64,000 bases of DNA from Schistocephalus solidus. Lineage: Eukaryota > Platyhelminthes > Cestoda > Diphyllobothriidea > Diphyllobothriidae. The stretch's first letter is position 1, and the number at the start of each line of letters is the position of its first letter. Shown piece by piece: positions 1 to 11,935 of the stretch. The position numbers and the translations under genes were made by a program. The notes under the pieces are model-generated. The model did no database searches. It was not told the origin of the DNA and saw only the letters and a program-made list of their open reading frames with translations. The stretch is from NCBI GenBank assembly GCA_017591395.1, contig WEDG01003297.1:1-64000 (forward strand). Reading direction: 5' to 3'.

Positions 1-250
1 AACGATAGGATTTCGATATAGCTTCCGATTTTTAAGTGCACAGATCCAAAGCTAGAATGTAAGCCAGTGTGTACAGTAAAACACAAAGCAAATTTCAGAA
101 ATATTCTCAACAGGAATATGCCGTCAAATTGGGGGGTGGTTGTGATACATATTACGTAACATATGAAGGGCATGCAACGTCGTGACGAAAATGAAGAAGG
201 ACAAAAACGACACCAAAAAAACTCTGTACATAAGCATTAAAGGTAAGGCC
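1..250. repeat. Direct repeat R1, copy a
   Basis: About 250 bp, nearly identical to 1098-1349, so the two copies lie about 1.1 kb apart in the same orientation. On the minus strand both copies encode the same start: an ATG (at about 240 here) followed by a strongly hydrophobic stretch and an LHA-type end. In this copy the frame stops soon after a PPI tripeptide because a CGA codon of copy b is TGA here. The repeat may extend beyond the window. Confidence 0.8.
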
Positions 251-745
251 GTTTCTGCGGGTAACCATGGAGGAAGACGTAAAATTTAAATGGGACCATT
301 TTCGAAATCTCGGAGTATCAATTTTGCCATGAGTTGTACATTTTAAAATTAAATTCGGGCATAAGAGTAAAAAAACATTTGGCGGAACACGTGCAATGTT
401 AATTCTTTTATTGTGAGCAGACACTTCATAAATTAATTATAGCAAGGCATAGTATTTGTTAAAACTTCTCAGTATTACCTTCGCTAAGGCTTTTTCCTCT
501 TGGAAATTATAATTTTGAGTCAGTCTAACAATGCAACTGAGACCTCGTCTGCTTACAACTTTTGATTAAGTTCTGTTTTAATATTCGCAGTTGAGAGAGA
601 GAGGTACGCTTTATTTTGGAAGTGTGATTCCTATATTTTCAGCAAAAAGGTCCTTTCACTCTCCTCTTTCTCTCCGGGCCTGCCAGTCCTCAGGAAATGC
701 GATTGGATGCAATTGCTGATGGAGCAGGTCTTGGGTCAAAACCTT
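251..745. repeat. Fragments of dispersed repeats (R1/R2 type)
   Basis: Positions 260-390 match 57990-58120 (shared 'ccatggaggaagacg' and downstream). Positions 430-745 match 5035-5330, with fragments at 7465-7590, 7970-8105 and 58140-58250. Landmarks are a short GA run, 'aggtacgctttatt' and a pyrimidine-rich 'cctttcactctcctctttct'. No coding signal is seen. Confidence 0.7.
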
Positions 746-1097
746 AAGCTTTATTCTTTGCATGCGTAATCCAGGTGTAGTAAAATACGGAAACGTTTAT
801 TGAAACCGCTTCGCTTGCAATTGGGCAGCCTTTTGAGTCAATTCTAAGGGTGCTGGTAAATGTTTTGGTTACAACTGCGTTTACGCTAATCTCAACTTTA
901 CCTATCGAAAAACAATGCACTAAGAAAAATGGCTGCTAGCCTATTTAAAAATTCTTCACAACGCAAGAAGAATTTTTCCTAAGTAAGTATGACGTCTAAA
1001 AAAACAGCTTCACTTCGATAGCAGCTCGGATGAATGTCCTTAGTTATACGCGCATATCAAGGCTTCAAGACTTTGATATTCACCGTCGGCCGTGCGA
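746..1097. other. Spacer, nothing recognised
   Basis: About 350 bp of unique-looking AT-rich DNA between the repeat modules. No ORF, RNA or repeat unit was recognised. Confidence 0.5.
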
Positions 1098-1349
1098 ACA
1101 ATAGGATATCGATATAGCTTCAGATTTTTAAGTTTACAGATCCAAAGCTAGAATGTAGCCAGTGTGTACAGTAAAACACAAAGCAAATTGCAGAAATATT
1201 CTCAACAGGAATATGCCGTCGAATTGGGGGGTGGTTGTGATACATATTACGTAACATATGAATGGCATGCAACGTTGCAACGCAAATGAAGAAGGACAAA
1301 AACGACACCAAGAAAACTCTGTACATAAGCATTAAAGGTAAGGCCGTTT
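1098..1349. repeat. Direct repeat R1, copy b
   Basis: Second copy of the 1-250 repeat. It differs by scattered substitutions and small indels. Confidence 0.8.
1120..1332 (-). CDS. Possible signal-peptide-encoding exon in repeat R1b
   Basis: A 70-codon minus-strand ORF starts at 1332 with a short polar start, about 15 hydrophobic residues and an LHA end typical of a cleaved signal peptide. Copy R1a keeps the same start and hydrophobic run (minus strand from about 240), with FVTT in place of CVAT, but stops earlier. A possible donor 'gtaata' lies about 28 codons in and would leave phase 1, which would make this a duplicated first exon whose gene continues past the left edge. No spliced downstream exon is visible, and a repeat that happens to encode a hydrophobic run is a serious alternative. 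Confidence 0.25.
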   Translation of the reverse strand: MLMYRVFLVSFLSFFICVATLHAIHMLRNMYHNHPPIRRHIPVENISAICFVFYCTHWLHSSFGSVNLKI

Positions 1350-1933
1350 ACTACACCAAAGCACTGTATGAAGCAAAGTCCATCTGGTTGTGAGTATTAA
1401 CAATAAGTAAAAGTATAATTGCAATAAAGACAGAGACAATTTTCTCTGTGTTGAAAGTCAGCAAGAATAAATTTGCTTATAGACTAACAAAAAATAATTT
1501 AACCTCCTTTAGCAAGCCACCGAAGAAATTAAAGGAGTCATGCGGGTGATAGCAGAATGCTTCAGACCGTTAATTATGCTTGCTGACATTATGAAACCAG
1601 AATGCACGCTTGGTGGTTCCCTGTATGTGTTTTTAACAAAGTCAAATAAGCATGCAGTGGCCCGGACGTATAAAAAAATAAAAAAATATCCATGAGCTGT
1701 GGAAAAAGAACGCTCAATAAAAATTAAAAATACAATTTAGATTAAATGTCTTCTGTTCTGGCAGGAAAATCTATAGGCCTGCCAGAAACAAATGAGGTAT
1801 TTTGTGGTTGGACAGTAGACTATGAATTATTTGGTAAAAGACTGCAATATCAGCATCGTTGTGACTATAATCAGTTGTGCACTAATATCTGAACTGGGAT
1901 GTTGAACCACGGTGGTTTCAGGGTAAGCTTTCT
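1350..1933. other. Spacer, nothing recognised
   Basis: AT-rich, with homopolymer A runs near 1672-1690. No feature could be supported. Confidence 0.5.
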
Positions 1934-2402
1934 TTGCTGGTTCTGAAGCTCACTGGCTCCAGATTTCATTTTTCACGCGTTTCACTTTCGCCCTACAGTC
2001 ACCTGCGTTCCCATTTAACTCTCTTTGACGCCATTTCAGGTTTGCCTTCTCTTAAACCAATCCGAAAGGATCATTCCCTTGCCTTCATAGGCCATGAAAT
2101 AACTTCTCCGTTTCCCTTAGATCTCGTGAATTTCATTATGCCCATTTGCAGTCGGTAACTAGGTTGTAATTACCTCTACCTCCTTTGATTTTCTCAGGTT
2201 TTCTGCTTCCTCGTTCCTCGCTCTTTAGTCCCCTGCATTTCGATTTAACACTGATTGACGCCTTTCCCGGGAAAACGATTCTGTTGCGTTCATGGGCCAT
2301 GCGATAACTTCTAAGTTTCCCTTGGATCCCGTGAATTTCATTTAACCCATTTGCAGTCGGTAACTAGGTTGTAATTACCCCTACCTCCTTTGATCTTCCC
2401 AG
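1934..2402. repeat. Diverged ~200-bp tandem repeat, just over two units
   Basis: The block ending in 'cccatttgcagtcggtaact' and 'ctacctcctttgat' occurs at about 2140-2190 and 2345-2395. The block around 'gacgcc..ttc.cgg' occurs at about 2030 and 2250. Period is near 200 bp. The 74-codon plus ORF here is repeat sequence with no protein signature. Confidence 0.6.
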
Positions 2403-3395
2403 GTTTTTCTGCTTCTTCGGTCTGCCCATCCCACAAACTCTCTTTTACCATGGTTCCTGTAAGACATTTTTGCCTTTTTTTACAATGTTCTCAGGGGATC
2501 CGGCTATTGTGCTTTCAATCCAACTATTTTTCAGAGACACCAGGATTTCCAGGTTTTAGTGAATTTCATTTCAGTTGTCTGCAAAAAGCCACAGTCAGTG
2601 AACTGGGAATAAGTAAAAAGCATGATTGTTTACTCACTTACGATACCTCTCGCCATTGTTCGAGAAATAATTCGGGCTCAAAGGAACAAATTAAGTCATA
2701 GGCCAACGTTTTGGAGAACTTAGTCGGCTGGTCGATTTTTTTGTTAGCTGCATGGAACCTTTGGAAAACGCTTGTCCGGCAGTCCAGCTGCGTACAACTG
2801 GTTGCCATAGGCTTCTTGTTCCCATAGTCCAGTAGGCGTCGTCGACTGAATTCTGTCCTGCCGTCTTGCAACTTATGAATTCGCTCAATATTTTCCAGCT
2901 GTGCACCATGAATCCCCCGTAGGAGTGTTTCGATAAGGCTTTATTACAGTTTCCAAATCGCAAATATAATGCCTAATGTGACACTGTTTTTGGTTACCCC
3001 TCAATTTTGCAATCAACTGTGCACAATTTTAAACAAGCAATAATCGTAAGGTTATGGTGCCAAAAGATGAAATCTCCTAATTCGCATTATACTTTCTATG
3101 GTCGCCCACATCAAGTAACGTGCATGTTCAGTCACCATGTTGTAGGCACAAAACACTACAGTGAACAGTATGTTCTGTGTCCAAAGGAAGTGAACACAGT
3201 TCAGTCCTACTCAACCATATAAAGGTAGAATCAGCGTTGGGGAAATCCTGTCCGTTTTACCTTAAGCTCTAACATTAACACTTTAAGCTGCCTTGTCGAC
3301 GGCTGTTGGCCTGTAAGAGTAAGAGTACTAACTGTAGAATAGGCAGTATGTGTAGTATTTTTTAACGCAGTAGTACCGGTACAATAGTTGTAGTT
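2403..3395. other. Spacer, nothing recognised
   Basis: Several overlapping short ORFs on both strands, none with a signal peptide, domain or codon pattern that can be supported. Confidence 0.45.
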
Positions 3396-4320
3396 GTTCT
3401 TAAAAAGGATTTGCCGACGTTAAAACGTTGTCTGCTGCTAGTGTTTATTATGCTGTTTTTACCAGATACAATAATAAAACAACACTTCGCAACACTCGGG
3501 ACATTTTTCCGAGCAAATTCTTGATGATGTTGCCCACTCCCTGCCACTCTAACCTCATTTCCGTGAAGTTTTTTGGTGAAGACATGACCTAAACAACTAG
3601 CCTGTTTCCCTGCACGCGCTCCAGTTTGAACTAATACGTGTTCTGTGAGGAAAGAGTCACGTGTTGTTCTTAGAACACGGTACTCGAAGGCATACTTTGA
3701 GCATTTCACCTACAGGTATTTCTATCGAATGCTGCGTGCATTGAAGTCACTTATGAGAACAACATCAGGTTGAATGACGATCACCATTACGTTGTCCAGC
3801 GAGGGAGTATTTCCGTCGACGTCCGTCCGCGGTGGTAGGTAGAAGGTTACGGCTTTTTTTCGAATGAAGCATGTCGTTCAGCGTGTGTTGAAACAATTCA
3901 AGAGTAGCGGAATTACTTTCATTCGGGGAAGGAGCAATTGACTTGGATAAGTTCTAGAGAACTACGCACTTCTTTCATTATAAGAAATCCTTCAGTAAAC
4001 CACTAAGCCGATTTTCATCTGAAGGCACTGTGAAATTCATTGGGTTTCGCAATTCCACCTTGCCAGAAGTTTGTTTCTTTGATTTCGAGTAAGCTTCTAC
4101 AGAACAGCTGGGATGGCCGACCGAATTTTGCATTGGATTCGAGTCGTCTGGAACACCCAGCTGCGCCATCGTCCCTCCGATGTCTTGCATCTTGCTGCAG
4201 AATCTCCTTTATGCTGCTTAGGAACCTTCTTAATTTAATTTTCCTTCGCTTTGCCCTGTTTTTCAGGAAGCTGAATGACTGAATGGCCTAATACCTTCAT
4301 TTTGTCTATGTCATCTTCCA
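3396..4320 (-). pseudogene. Decayed LINE fragment (ORF1-like plus endonuclease motif), copy 1
   Basis: On the minus strand, about 3860 to 3710 reads as a broken APE-type endonuclease segment. The usual L-x-GDFNA motif appears with Gly changed to Ser (ISDFNAR). Upstream on the minus strand (4190-3978) is an ORF1-like stretch containing an AQLGVP motif. The block is co-linear with 56150-57060, which keeps LLMGDFNAR. The plus-strand flank 3400-3520 matches the LINE tail at 56120-56230. Frames are broken by indels, so it is non-functional. Confidence 0.55.
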
Positions 4321-4349
4321 GAGTTGAGACTTTCTGTAGAAGATTGAAG

Positions 4350-5010
4350 TTACCCAATGGTGGTGCATGTTTTTCAATAAAGGATAACTAATATAAAACA
4401 TTATATTCTATCAGTAAGTAGTGGTTTTTTTAGGTTTCACAAAACTCAGTCCATTGGCCAATGATACGGAATTGATAATTCAATAATATTCTGCTGAAAT
4501 ACGTGTTTGCATAAAGAACCAGGTTTTATAACATAATTAAGTCAAACGCAATGCAGCCGTCAAAAAGTCTTTACTTCCTGTATGTTATCAGTATCTTCAT
4601 CTATCGTCCTCAATTTATGATTGTCCATATGCTATTTTTTTACTATATCGTAGGAACACGGGTTACTTATAATCTTTTTCTTCGCATCTTCCTCTTGCAG
4701 TAGATTGCCGAACTCGTGAAATGTAGACATCGAATTTTGAGGTGGTAGCAGTACATACATTTCTCGTTATTTATTTTGTTTTTTTGCGGCACAGAATGAT
4801 GGGTGCTTGTGCAGATTTCATGTCAAGGGAAAACAGACAAGTCAGATTGTGATATCCAGCCTACGAATCAATTAGAATGATCTGTCATGCAACTTTTTCC
4901 TACAAATCAATACTTATAGAAGACTAAATATCCCTTTAGAGTGATGCGTGGTTTTTCAGTTTCACAATACTCAGGCAAATGCTAATAACAGGGATCGCAT
5001 TTTGCGGGCA
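4350..5010. repeat. Dispersed non-coding repeat R3/R4, copy 1
   Basis: About 650 bp with landmarks 'ttggccaatgatacggaat' and 'ggcacagaatgat'. Other copies are at 54600-54960, 55030-55480 and 57190-57790. In each full copy the order R3 then R4 is kept. Because it always sits next to LINE fragments, it may be their untranslated part (inference). Confidence 0.65.
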
Positions 5011-5034
5011 AAATGTACAACTTTTATTTAATTT

Positions 5035-5370
5035 AAACAAGGCAAAGTATTTGTTAAACCTCTCAAGTATTACCTTTACTAAGGCTTTTCCTCTTGGACA
5101 TTATAATTTTTGAGCCAGTCTAACAATGCAACTGAGGCCTCGTCTGCTTACAACTTTTGATTAAGTTGTGATTAATATTCGCAGTTGAGAGTGAGAGAGA
5201 GGTACGCTTTATTTGGAAGTGTGATTCCTATATTTTCAGCAAAAAGGTCCTTTCACTCTCCTCTTTCTCTCTCCGGGCCTGACAGTCCTCAGGAAATGCG
5301 ATTGAATGCAGTTGCTGATGGAACTAAACGAAACGTTTATGACCTGGTCAGCAAAACTTTCAAGAGATGA
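5035..5370. repeat. Dispersed repeat R2, copy 2
   Basis: Matches 430-745 and partly 7465-8110. Contains the GA-run and pyrimidine-run landmarks and ends near 'gacctggtcagcaaaacttt', which is shared with 8069-8090. Confidence 0.7.
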
Positions 5371-5394
5371 CAACCACGAGTTACTTGACTCCAT

Positions 5395-6250
5395 CTTTTA
5401 GCTGTGTCGCTATAACCTGGTTACTTTTCGAAGGTCACAACCACGAAAATATTCCCAAGTGGATGTCTTTAGATACGGTTGCGCTTTTCGTCCACGGCGA
5501 AATTTCAGGTTTTGCTGGTGTGTCATGTGATGCAGAAAATGCATTAAACTTTAAGCTAGGTACTCTGGTATTTCCTGTTTTAATCGCTTCACTTTGGCCC
5601 TATCTATGTACTAGTTGCCATGTAGCAATTGGCAAATTATTCTTAATTGAAAAACTCTACGACCAATTGAAATTGCTGGCATGTTCTGATGGTGAATTAC
5701 TGCATTTTTACCTCGAAACTGATACATCGCAGCCGTCGTGGAAGTAGTAAAACGATAAACGTTCTTTATAAAAGGAATGGTTGATAATTTTTCCAACAAA
5801 CGTGTGAGTCACGTCAGGACACTGCAGGCATTTTTGGAAGGAAGCACCTATGCTTTTTAATATCCCAGAACAAATACGCGTATTTTTTGTGCAGTTTGCT
5901 ATGAAAGCACACTAATATTACCACGAAATGTGTACATTAATCTCTTCTGTAACAAAATATGACCTTGCTTTAATGAAATGTGGTTGTAAGCAAGTGTGAG
6001 GAATCACATTTTTTACCAGAAACAGGAAATGAATTCAGTTTACAAATAGGGTTGCAAATATATAGCGTTTTTGCAAAAAAGGCGGTAATATTTTCCATTA
6101 TTTGCTTTTTCTTCTCTGAATATTAGAACAGTAAACTAAATAGGTACAAGATACTGTGGAAATGCACGCCATTATTTATCTATGCAAAATTCCCACAAGC
6201 ATTGAAATCCAAATTTAATGCAATTAAGTTGAGCATTTATTTCGCAATGG
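5395..6250. repeat. Dispersed repeat R5, copy a
   Basis: About 850 bp, co-linear with 11136-11935, mainly base substitutions with small indels. Both copies contain a plus ORF (126 and 114 codons) with shared segments such as HGEISGF. Differences between copies fall mostly at first and second codon positions and many change the residue, so the frame does not look protein-selected. Confidence 0.75.
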
Positions 6251-7464
6251 TAGGCTCAATAAACATTCGTGTATTGGATAGCCACACAAGGTAAACATCG
6301 GTCATCTTCGCCGATGTGCTCTGCCATCTGTGTTTCTGTCGCGCATTCACCCCGCTTTTTAGATGGCGTTGCTGACGACGAATAAGTTCCCCAAATGATA
6401 TGGGAAATTAATTCACGTTCACACATTCTTTTTCAAATTTTTCCCATGTTTCACAGCCTTGAACAATAAGATAGTGCTATCTGGTGTGCTGCGCATGGTG
6501 ATGGCTTTATAATCGGAAATAATCATGACTGACTGAAATCAATGGCAACATTTTTCCCATTAGGAATTTCACCAAATTTGCTTTTGTACTGACAGTTTGT
6601 TATTGCCTCGGAAGTGAACAGAAATGAACGCGAAATTCCCACAATCGTTGCAATCCTAATTTAATGCAATAAGCGTCAGTTTTTGCCGGTATTTTCTGGT
6701 ATTTATGTTGCGAAATAATCGAGATAAGCGCAAGAACACCTGCCAGGTTAGTCCAAATGGTTCTCGCGTTCGGCCTGTTTTTTGCAGGTATTCTTGATAT
6801 CACAGCAGAACAAGGACATTTTCACAGCAAAGTTAACAAACCATATTGCACTCCAGCTGCCTGCGAAATATATATACAGCTGTGAGGCAGACTGGCATGT
6901 CCTTAACCCAAAAACACTCAAATTGTTGGAAATTTTTTCTAGCACGCAAACGGAGACCTTTATATATGCCTCATAACTTGACTTAGATGGTAGCAAATTT
7001 CCGAAAATTCTCATTTATGCAAGGTTATCTATATTTTTACGATGAGGCCTGAACTAAATTCCACCTTCCCTATTTTCCTGCGCTTATAGGAAACTCTTTA
7101 CCAGACAACATGCGGGTTCAACACCTACAGAGCATAGGCTATCTTTTAGATTTGGCCAAAAAACGCAAAGAATTCACCTGTATTTCAAGTCACTTATACG
7201 AAGCAGCTTACATCATGGGCAGACACTACTATTCCGTGATAGCTGGCTAGATTGATGACAAGAAACGCTTTAAAAAGCTATTTCTTATCCGCATGTAGAG
7301 AATTGGCATATTTTAGTGCCTGAATGACTCTCAAATTATAGTCTGCGTTCGTTTGTGTCATGGACCACTGGCATTGAACGGCACAAATTCAAATCCATCT
7401 AGCATATATTCATTTGCGGGAATTTTTCTGCTGAAACCATCGACCGGATAAGGCTTACTGTGCC
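6251..7464. other. Spacer, nothing recognised
   Basis: AT-rich. Short ORFs on both strands overlap one another and show no domain or signal peptide. Confidence 0.45.
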
Positions 7465-8110
7465 AGAACTATGAAACTGAGGCCTGGTCTGTTTACCTCT
7501 TTTGATGAAGTTCTGATTTATAGTTGCAGTTGAAAAGAGAGAAAGAGAGAGGTACACTTTATTTTGAAGTGTGATTCCGATATTACCACCATAAAATGTT
7601 CTCAATGAATAAAGTTAGGCATCAGAAGATACCAAACGAATAGCCGACGATTATCAAGGTGGACATTACGAAGAATCGTCCTTGAATAAGTCTCTAAATT
7701 AAAATTAAAGTAGACTTCCTTCAAAACAGTGCCAGGGTCGTGTGATGATGACGGCATTATTGTTGGACGAGATTTTTAAAGACCAGTTCATATGACATAA
7801 TGGCACCGTTTCACTTTTGTCCTCACTTGGGAACTTTCCAAGCCACGTCTTGAAGTGCGTCGAGGAAGCTTCGGAGTATTCATTGATATTTTAGTGGGGA
7901 ATGTGGATCTGGATTCCCCAGATTGGTCTCATTTTTTCCTTCACCTCTCTCAGGCACTAGTGGACATCCCTGGAAGTGTGATTCCCTCTCCTCTTTTCCT
8001 CTGAGTCTGCCAGTCCTCAGGAAATGCGATTGGATGCAGTTGCTGCTGGAACTAATGGAGCCATTTACGACCTGGTCAGCAAAACTTTGCGTCAAAGAAC
8101 ACGTCCTGCA
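7465..8110. repeat. Two separated fragments of repeat R2
   Basis: 7465-7590 matches the first half of R2 (GA run, 'aggtacactttatttt'). 7970-8100 matches the second half ('ccagtcctcaggaaatgcga' and 'gacctggtcagcaaaacttt'). About 380 bp of unrelated sequence lies between them, as if the repeat had been split by an insertion. Confidence 0.6.
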
Positions 8111-10060
8111 ATTACGCAATTGACGTTTATTAAGCGATTGCGGTGGGTACCTACAGGGGATTTGTGGGTTTAGATGAGATGTACAGTAAGGTGCCTTACA
8201 GCAGCCTTGACGGAATGTGGGTTTTTTACTTATATCTTACCATAAACAAATTCACATGAAGGTAAATTTATACTTACTGATGATGACACTGACATTTCAT
8301 GCTCTAACACATACCTTTCCTTACACTTTGGAAAATAAACTAATAATCTAAATGGTGCTTTGAGGCATACTTAAGAAATAGTGGTGAAGCTGGATACGCG
8401 CGAATTGGGGTCTGAGTCAAAGAAATAAAGGGTGCAATAAAGATACGATTTATAGAAGTGCGACCAGCCATCATCGTTGGAATACGGAGTCATGTGTGTC
8501 AACGATGGAATCTCGGAAAAAACACCAAATTATTTTGTTAATAGAGCATAGCGTAGGAAGATATAATTTTCTTCTGAGTTGTTTTTTGTATCTCCCCCTC
8601 CGTAAGATGTAAAAGAATTTATGCGATGGTACAACTTATAAATAATTATGACGCTCCACGTCTATATCCTGTCACTTTTCGGAAAATGACCAAGGACGTT
8701 TTGTAGTGTTGTGGATTAATCTAGCATTGTCATTGATTTCAGCTGCGCTGAACTGCTGGTGTCCACATATGCAACCACTACATAAAACATTAACGAAGGC
8801 TTCCGTTAAACTGATTGGTATGCACGACATCGAATGACCTTCAAACTGGTTCATCCTCTGTTACATTAATATTATGGTCGGTCTCTATGGCTGATGTGAA
8901 TCTCCATAAAAACCGTCAGACACACATTAACCTAGAGAGTATATTTACACAGAAATGTTCCCTTGCTTTAGTTTTCCCAACTCATCTGTAGGTAACAACT
9001 TTTTTTTATAAAATGCGTTCTGCTTGCATTTTGGGTATATTTATTGGTTCCACTCGAATTTTTTATTGTATTTATTTTATTTATTTAATAGCCACACCAT
9101 TCCTTGCTCTTCGATAAAGGGGAAATGGGCAATCCTGCTCACTCCAGAAATGAAGGAGAGCCTGCAATTTTCCCTAATCCAACCCATTATATGCGTTACT
9201 GAGTGACCGGCATGCTTCTCTACACATATTGGTGTACATTCCATTGCTGAAACGGCCAATGCCCATTAACAGCAAAACATGCCAATATCCTAGATGGTAA
9301 ATAGCTGTACCAATTGAAGGCATCTCCCAACAGACTACTCCACGTTGAAGTTTTACACAAGGGCCCTGAAGATTGTCTGCTACCACATCAGCTACCGGTG
9401 GAACCGATTCGAGTAAAGCAATGTGTTGTTTGGTCTGTGCACACACAGGGAACGCAATCTGCTTACCATGATGTTTAAAGTTTGTAACCATATTATAATT
9501 AAGAAAAGTTTAATGTGGAACACTGTACATACTGAAGCCGTTTCCGGTGGCTGTTCAGAACTCCACGAGGTCCTGATATTTACTTAACTGCCTGTTTTTT
9601 TAGGGTTATTATCTTTTGGTGCCGGTCTATCCCAAAGGTGCGTCTGCTGCAAATAATTTCTCCTTTCTCTTAGGTTACCTTAAATAACGATTAAAATGTA
9701 TGGTTTCATCACCTTCACGAAGCACTATCATATGTATACGCTTTGTCTCGCTCAGAAAATGCCTCTCCTTCTGAATGCATAAGGATCATTTTCAAGAAAT
9801 GAAGGCCTGTTTATATCAGCGGAGGAGCAAGTTCCAGAACGTAGTCACCAAGACAGAAACACGATCAATGAAACGAGAGTGGTATAAACCTAACTTATCA
9901 GATACTCACTCAATAACATCATCAAAAACAGAGTCAGGATCCCAAACCTGCGTCTGCTGCAGCTTTTTTTTCTCCTTTTTCCTCGTACATTCTTACGACT
10001 GATTGAGACACCGGGTCTCATTTTCTCTCTGAATTTGCGCACGGAAGACAGCGGTATACG
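8111..10060. other. Spacer, nothing recognised
   Basis: About 1.95 kb with no recognisable gene or repeat. A hydrophobic plus frame around 9012-9110 lacks splice or conservation support. Confidence 0.4.
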
Positions 10061-10084
10061 CTAGCGTACACCACAGCCCGCGAC

Positions 10085-10210
10085 TTCAGCACGCTCCTCG
10101 GCGTCAGGCAGATCCGCTGACGCACCTATGCGCACCTTTAAGCACTGCGAACCTGATGCCTCCTTAGAGCAAAAGACACCCAGGTAGGTGAACGTACGCA
10201 CCAACTCAAG
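10085..10210 (-). pseudogene. Possible LINE reverse-transcriptase thumb fragment
   Basis: The minus-strand reading contains L-E-L-V-R-T-F-T-Y-L-G followed about 18 residues later by V-R-I-G. This resembles the 'FTYLG ... RIG' block after the RT active site of RTE/CR1-type LINEs. The match is short and lacks the catalytic YADD box, so this is a family guess. Confidence 0.4.
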
Positions 10211-10336
10211 GCAACGCACAATGGTCGCAATGCGATACCGATCTGCTAACAGGCGCTGAAAGGGTTCACGTTTTCGCTTATTGAATTTTTCCAAAACGCC
10301 ACAGCAGCAGCTGAATAACAAACGCAGATAATTCAA

Positions 10337-11135
10337 TTCGACTCAAATCCTGCATTTATTGTTGACCCACTAGTGAACACCTCCGTGACCTTGGTAGGAG
10401 TCGAAACCACGCCAGCAGGGGAAGGCTTGTGGCAGTCAGCTTAATGTCTCAGAATTGGTGGATTCCATACGATGGAGCAGACTAACCTGGGTTTGAACCA
10501 CATGGAGGTTGCCAGGTTTTAACAAGTGGGTCGAATTAATTACTCAAATCTGCCAAAATAATCTATCAACCCTGCATAGTTAAGTGAGAGTATACCGTCG
10601 CCTAAACATCCATTTCAGCACGTTTCTACAGAAAAATGTCATGATTGATGCAGCCATAAACACTGGCTAGTAAATTAAAGCAATCAGATGGGTATATTTT
10701 CAGAAGGGAAAACAGCTCACCAGAACGGATTTAGAATAACGTTGATATTTTTGAAAGGATTGCTCAGCTCATTATTTCCAAAGAATCGACTGCACAAAAT
10801 CAACCAAAAATTACATCATTTGGCAAATTATACGGTCCATAGCTTGAAGATTTTCTTCTTTTGTCGTTGCCTTGATTTTTGGACGGGCAGCTATTGCGCT
10901 CAATATATGCAGGTGTTAGTAGTGATCACGTACGGAAGATAGTTTACCATTGGTTTGATCTATGAGCTCATCTGCCATCTCGTTATTTTGCATTATTATC
11001 TGCTTTATTGAATAAACTATGATATTTGTGTGCTGTCTATTTATCTTTGGTTACTAAATTATTAAAGAATTAGAAATTCAGGAAAAATGAGAAATCTTAA
11101 TGGAATCAAAATTTTAAGGGAACACATTGTCGTTC
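10337..11135. other. Spacer, nothing recognised
   Basis: About 800 bp, AT-rich. A plus ORF at 10688-10942 has no family resemblance that I can see. Confidence 0.4.
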
Positions 11136-11935
11136 AGTCTTTCAGCTGTGTCACTTTAACCTGGTTACTTTTTGAAAGTCAAAACCACGAAAATATTCCC
11201 AAGTGGTCGTTTTTAGATACGAATGTGCTTTTCGTCCACGGCGAAATTTCAGGTTTTGCTGGTGTATCATGCGATGCAGAAAATACATTTAACTTTAGCC
11301 TAGGTGCTTCGGTATTTCCTGATTACCTCGCTTCAATCTGGTCATATCTTTGTACTACTTGCCATGTAGCAATTGGAAAATTATTCTTAATCGAAATATT
11401 ACGACAAATTGAAATTACTGGCGTTTTCTGATAGTGAATTGCTGCATTTTTACCTCTAAACAGATACATCGCAGCCCTCGCGGAAGTATTTAAACGATAA
11501 ACTTCCTTCTTAAAAGGGATGGTTGATAATTTTCCAGATTAACGTCAGGACATTGCAAGCGTTTTTGGGTGGCAGCACCTATGCTTTTTTACATCCAAGA
11601 ACAAATACACGTGTTTTCTGTGCACTTTGCTATGACAACACATTAATATTACCACGAAATGTGTACATTAATCTCCTTTGTAACAAAATATGACCTTACT
11701 TCAATGAAAATTGGTTGAAAGCATGTGTGAGGAATCATATTTTTTTACCAGCAAAAGGAAATGAATTCAGCTTTCAAATAGTTTTGCTAATATTTAGCGT
11801 TCTTTTCAAAAAGACGGTAATATTTTTCCATTATTTTCTTTTACTATGCTGCCTATTAGAGCTGTAAACAAAAAAGTACAAAATACCATGGTAATGCATG
11901 CCATTATATGTCTTTGCTAAAGTTAAAGTGATAAG
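11136..11935. repeat. Dispersed repeat R5, copy b
   Basis: Second copy of 5395-6250, same orientation. Relative to copy a it carries a frame-changing indel near 11398. Confidence 0.75.

Noticed and set aside
5367..5747. 126-codon ORF in R5a, with a 114-codon counterpart at 11087-11431, as a conserved gene family
   Set aside because: Codon-by-codon comparison shows that most differences fall at first and second positions and are amino-acid changing, and an indel breaks the frame in copy b. This fits a neutral repeat rather than selected coding sequence.
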